A stretch of 64,000 bases of DNA from an uncultured Muribaculaceae bacterium (GTDB lineage: Bacteria; Bacteroidota; Bacteroidia; Bacteroidales; Muribaculaceae). The notes beneath the pieces were generated by a model. That model was given only the letters and a program-made list of their open reading frames with translations, was not told the DNA's origin and ran no database searches. The stretch covers positions 1-64,000 of the forward strand of contig CAJUDL010000010.1 of the NCBI GenBank assembly GCA_910585285.1. The letters run 5' to 3'. A program made the position numbers and the translations under genes. Position 1 is the first letter of the stretch. Each line of letters opens with the position of its first letter. Of the stretch, positions 63,843 through 64,000 are shown in pieces.

Positions 63843-64000
63843 TTAATTAAGTTCATCGGAATCATCTTCCGTATTCCCAAAAGTTCCTGAGAGCTTGTCT
63901 TTGAATTTTTCCCACCATTTGAAACCTCCTCCGGTTGGTTTTACTGGTATTTCCGGCTCTGGTTCTTCCTCCTGAACGCCGGTAATCGGCACTTTCTCCA
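63843..64000 (-). CDS. ftsA: FtsA C-terminal end (partial)
   Basis: The minus strand is open from the window edge to TAA at 63843-63845, encoding about 52 residues that end FKWWEKFKDKLSG...DDSDELN. The proline/glutamate-rich part followed by an amphipathic helix with two tryptophans is typical of the membrane-anchoring end of Bacteroidetes FtsA. The position immediately before ftsZ supports the call. FtsA ties FtsZ to the membrane. The start is outside the window. Confidence 0.85.
   Translation of the reverse strand, partial: EKVPITGVQEEEPEPEIPVKPTGGGFKWWEKFKDKLSGTFGNTEDDSDELN

Noticed and set aside
1..64000. tRNA and rRNA genes
   Set aside because: No cloverleaf with a GTTCRA T-loop and acceptor pairing was found in any intergenic gap, and no rRNA core sequence is present.

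Overview
The window reads as chromosomal DNA of a gut Bacteroidales, most likely a Muribaculaceae-type genome. The support is a SusC/SusD outer-membrane pair with a FecR anti-sigma factor and an ECF sigma factor, several secreted enzymes with type IX-like C-terminal tails, promoters of the Bacteroidetes form (TTTG, 19-20 nt, TAnnTTTG), little use of Shine-Dalgarno sites, and an ftsA-ftsZ locus at the right edge. No rRNA, tRNA, CRISPR array, transposase or phage gene was found.

Layout. 1-3 kb: the end of a DUF1848 gene, a methyltransferase and a secreted EreA/ChaN-like protein. 3-5 kb: an AAA-DUF4143 ATPase behind 23-bp tandem repeats, then a probable structured RNA of about 340 nt with its own promoter and terminator. 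5-18 kb: a secreted C10 cysteine protease, a DUF4405-like membrane protein, an 816-aa CoA-disulfide-reductase/rhodanese/TusA/DsrE fusion, a CorC/CNNM protein, an NSS transporter, a pseudouridine synthase and a GlcN-6-P deaminase/LmbE fusion. 18.3-21.8 kb: a HaeIII-type restriction-modification module with two m5C methyltransferases. 21.9-27 kb: a UPF0158-like protein, a frameshifted secreted protein, a DUF4240 protein and a GH51 arabinofuranosidase. 27-31.4 kb: a TPR-CHAT protein and a secreted calcineurin-like phosphoesterase, convergent. 31.9-37.2 kb: a compact ribonucleoside-scavenging operon (ribokinase, nucleoside hydrolase, GRP/RhaT-like permease) joined to a GH97 enzyme and followed by the decayed ends of a secreted endonuclease/exonuclease/phosphatase gene. 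37.2-57.7 kb: a polysaccharide utilization locus (GH2, ECF sigma, unknown helical secreted protein, SusD, SusC, FecR, GH3, GH5, two modular secreted proteins, CE7-like esterase), probably for a beta-glucan or hemicellulose. 57.8-64 kb: housekeeping genes on the minus strand (rnhA, a membrane protein, pdxB, an RlmL-like methyltransferase, ftsZ, ftsA end).

The gaps are unusually structured. There are two copies of a 180-190-bp element with terminal inverted repeats, each next to the 5' end of a minus-strand gene. Two REP-pair elements are bounded by hairpins of the form TTATCG-N3-N3-N3-CGATAA whose stems covary. Further palindrome clusters lie at 22.4-22.7, 31.7-31.9, 53.5 and 58.5 kb. The signals I would follow first are the candidate RNA at 4.7-5.04 kb, the repeat-controlled ATPase beside it, the covarying REP hairpins, and the two modular secreted proteins of the PUL.
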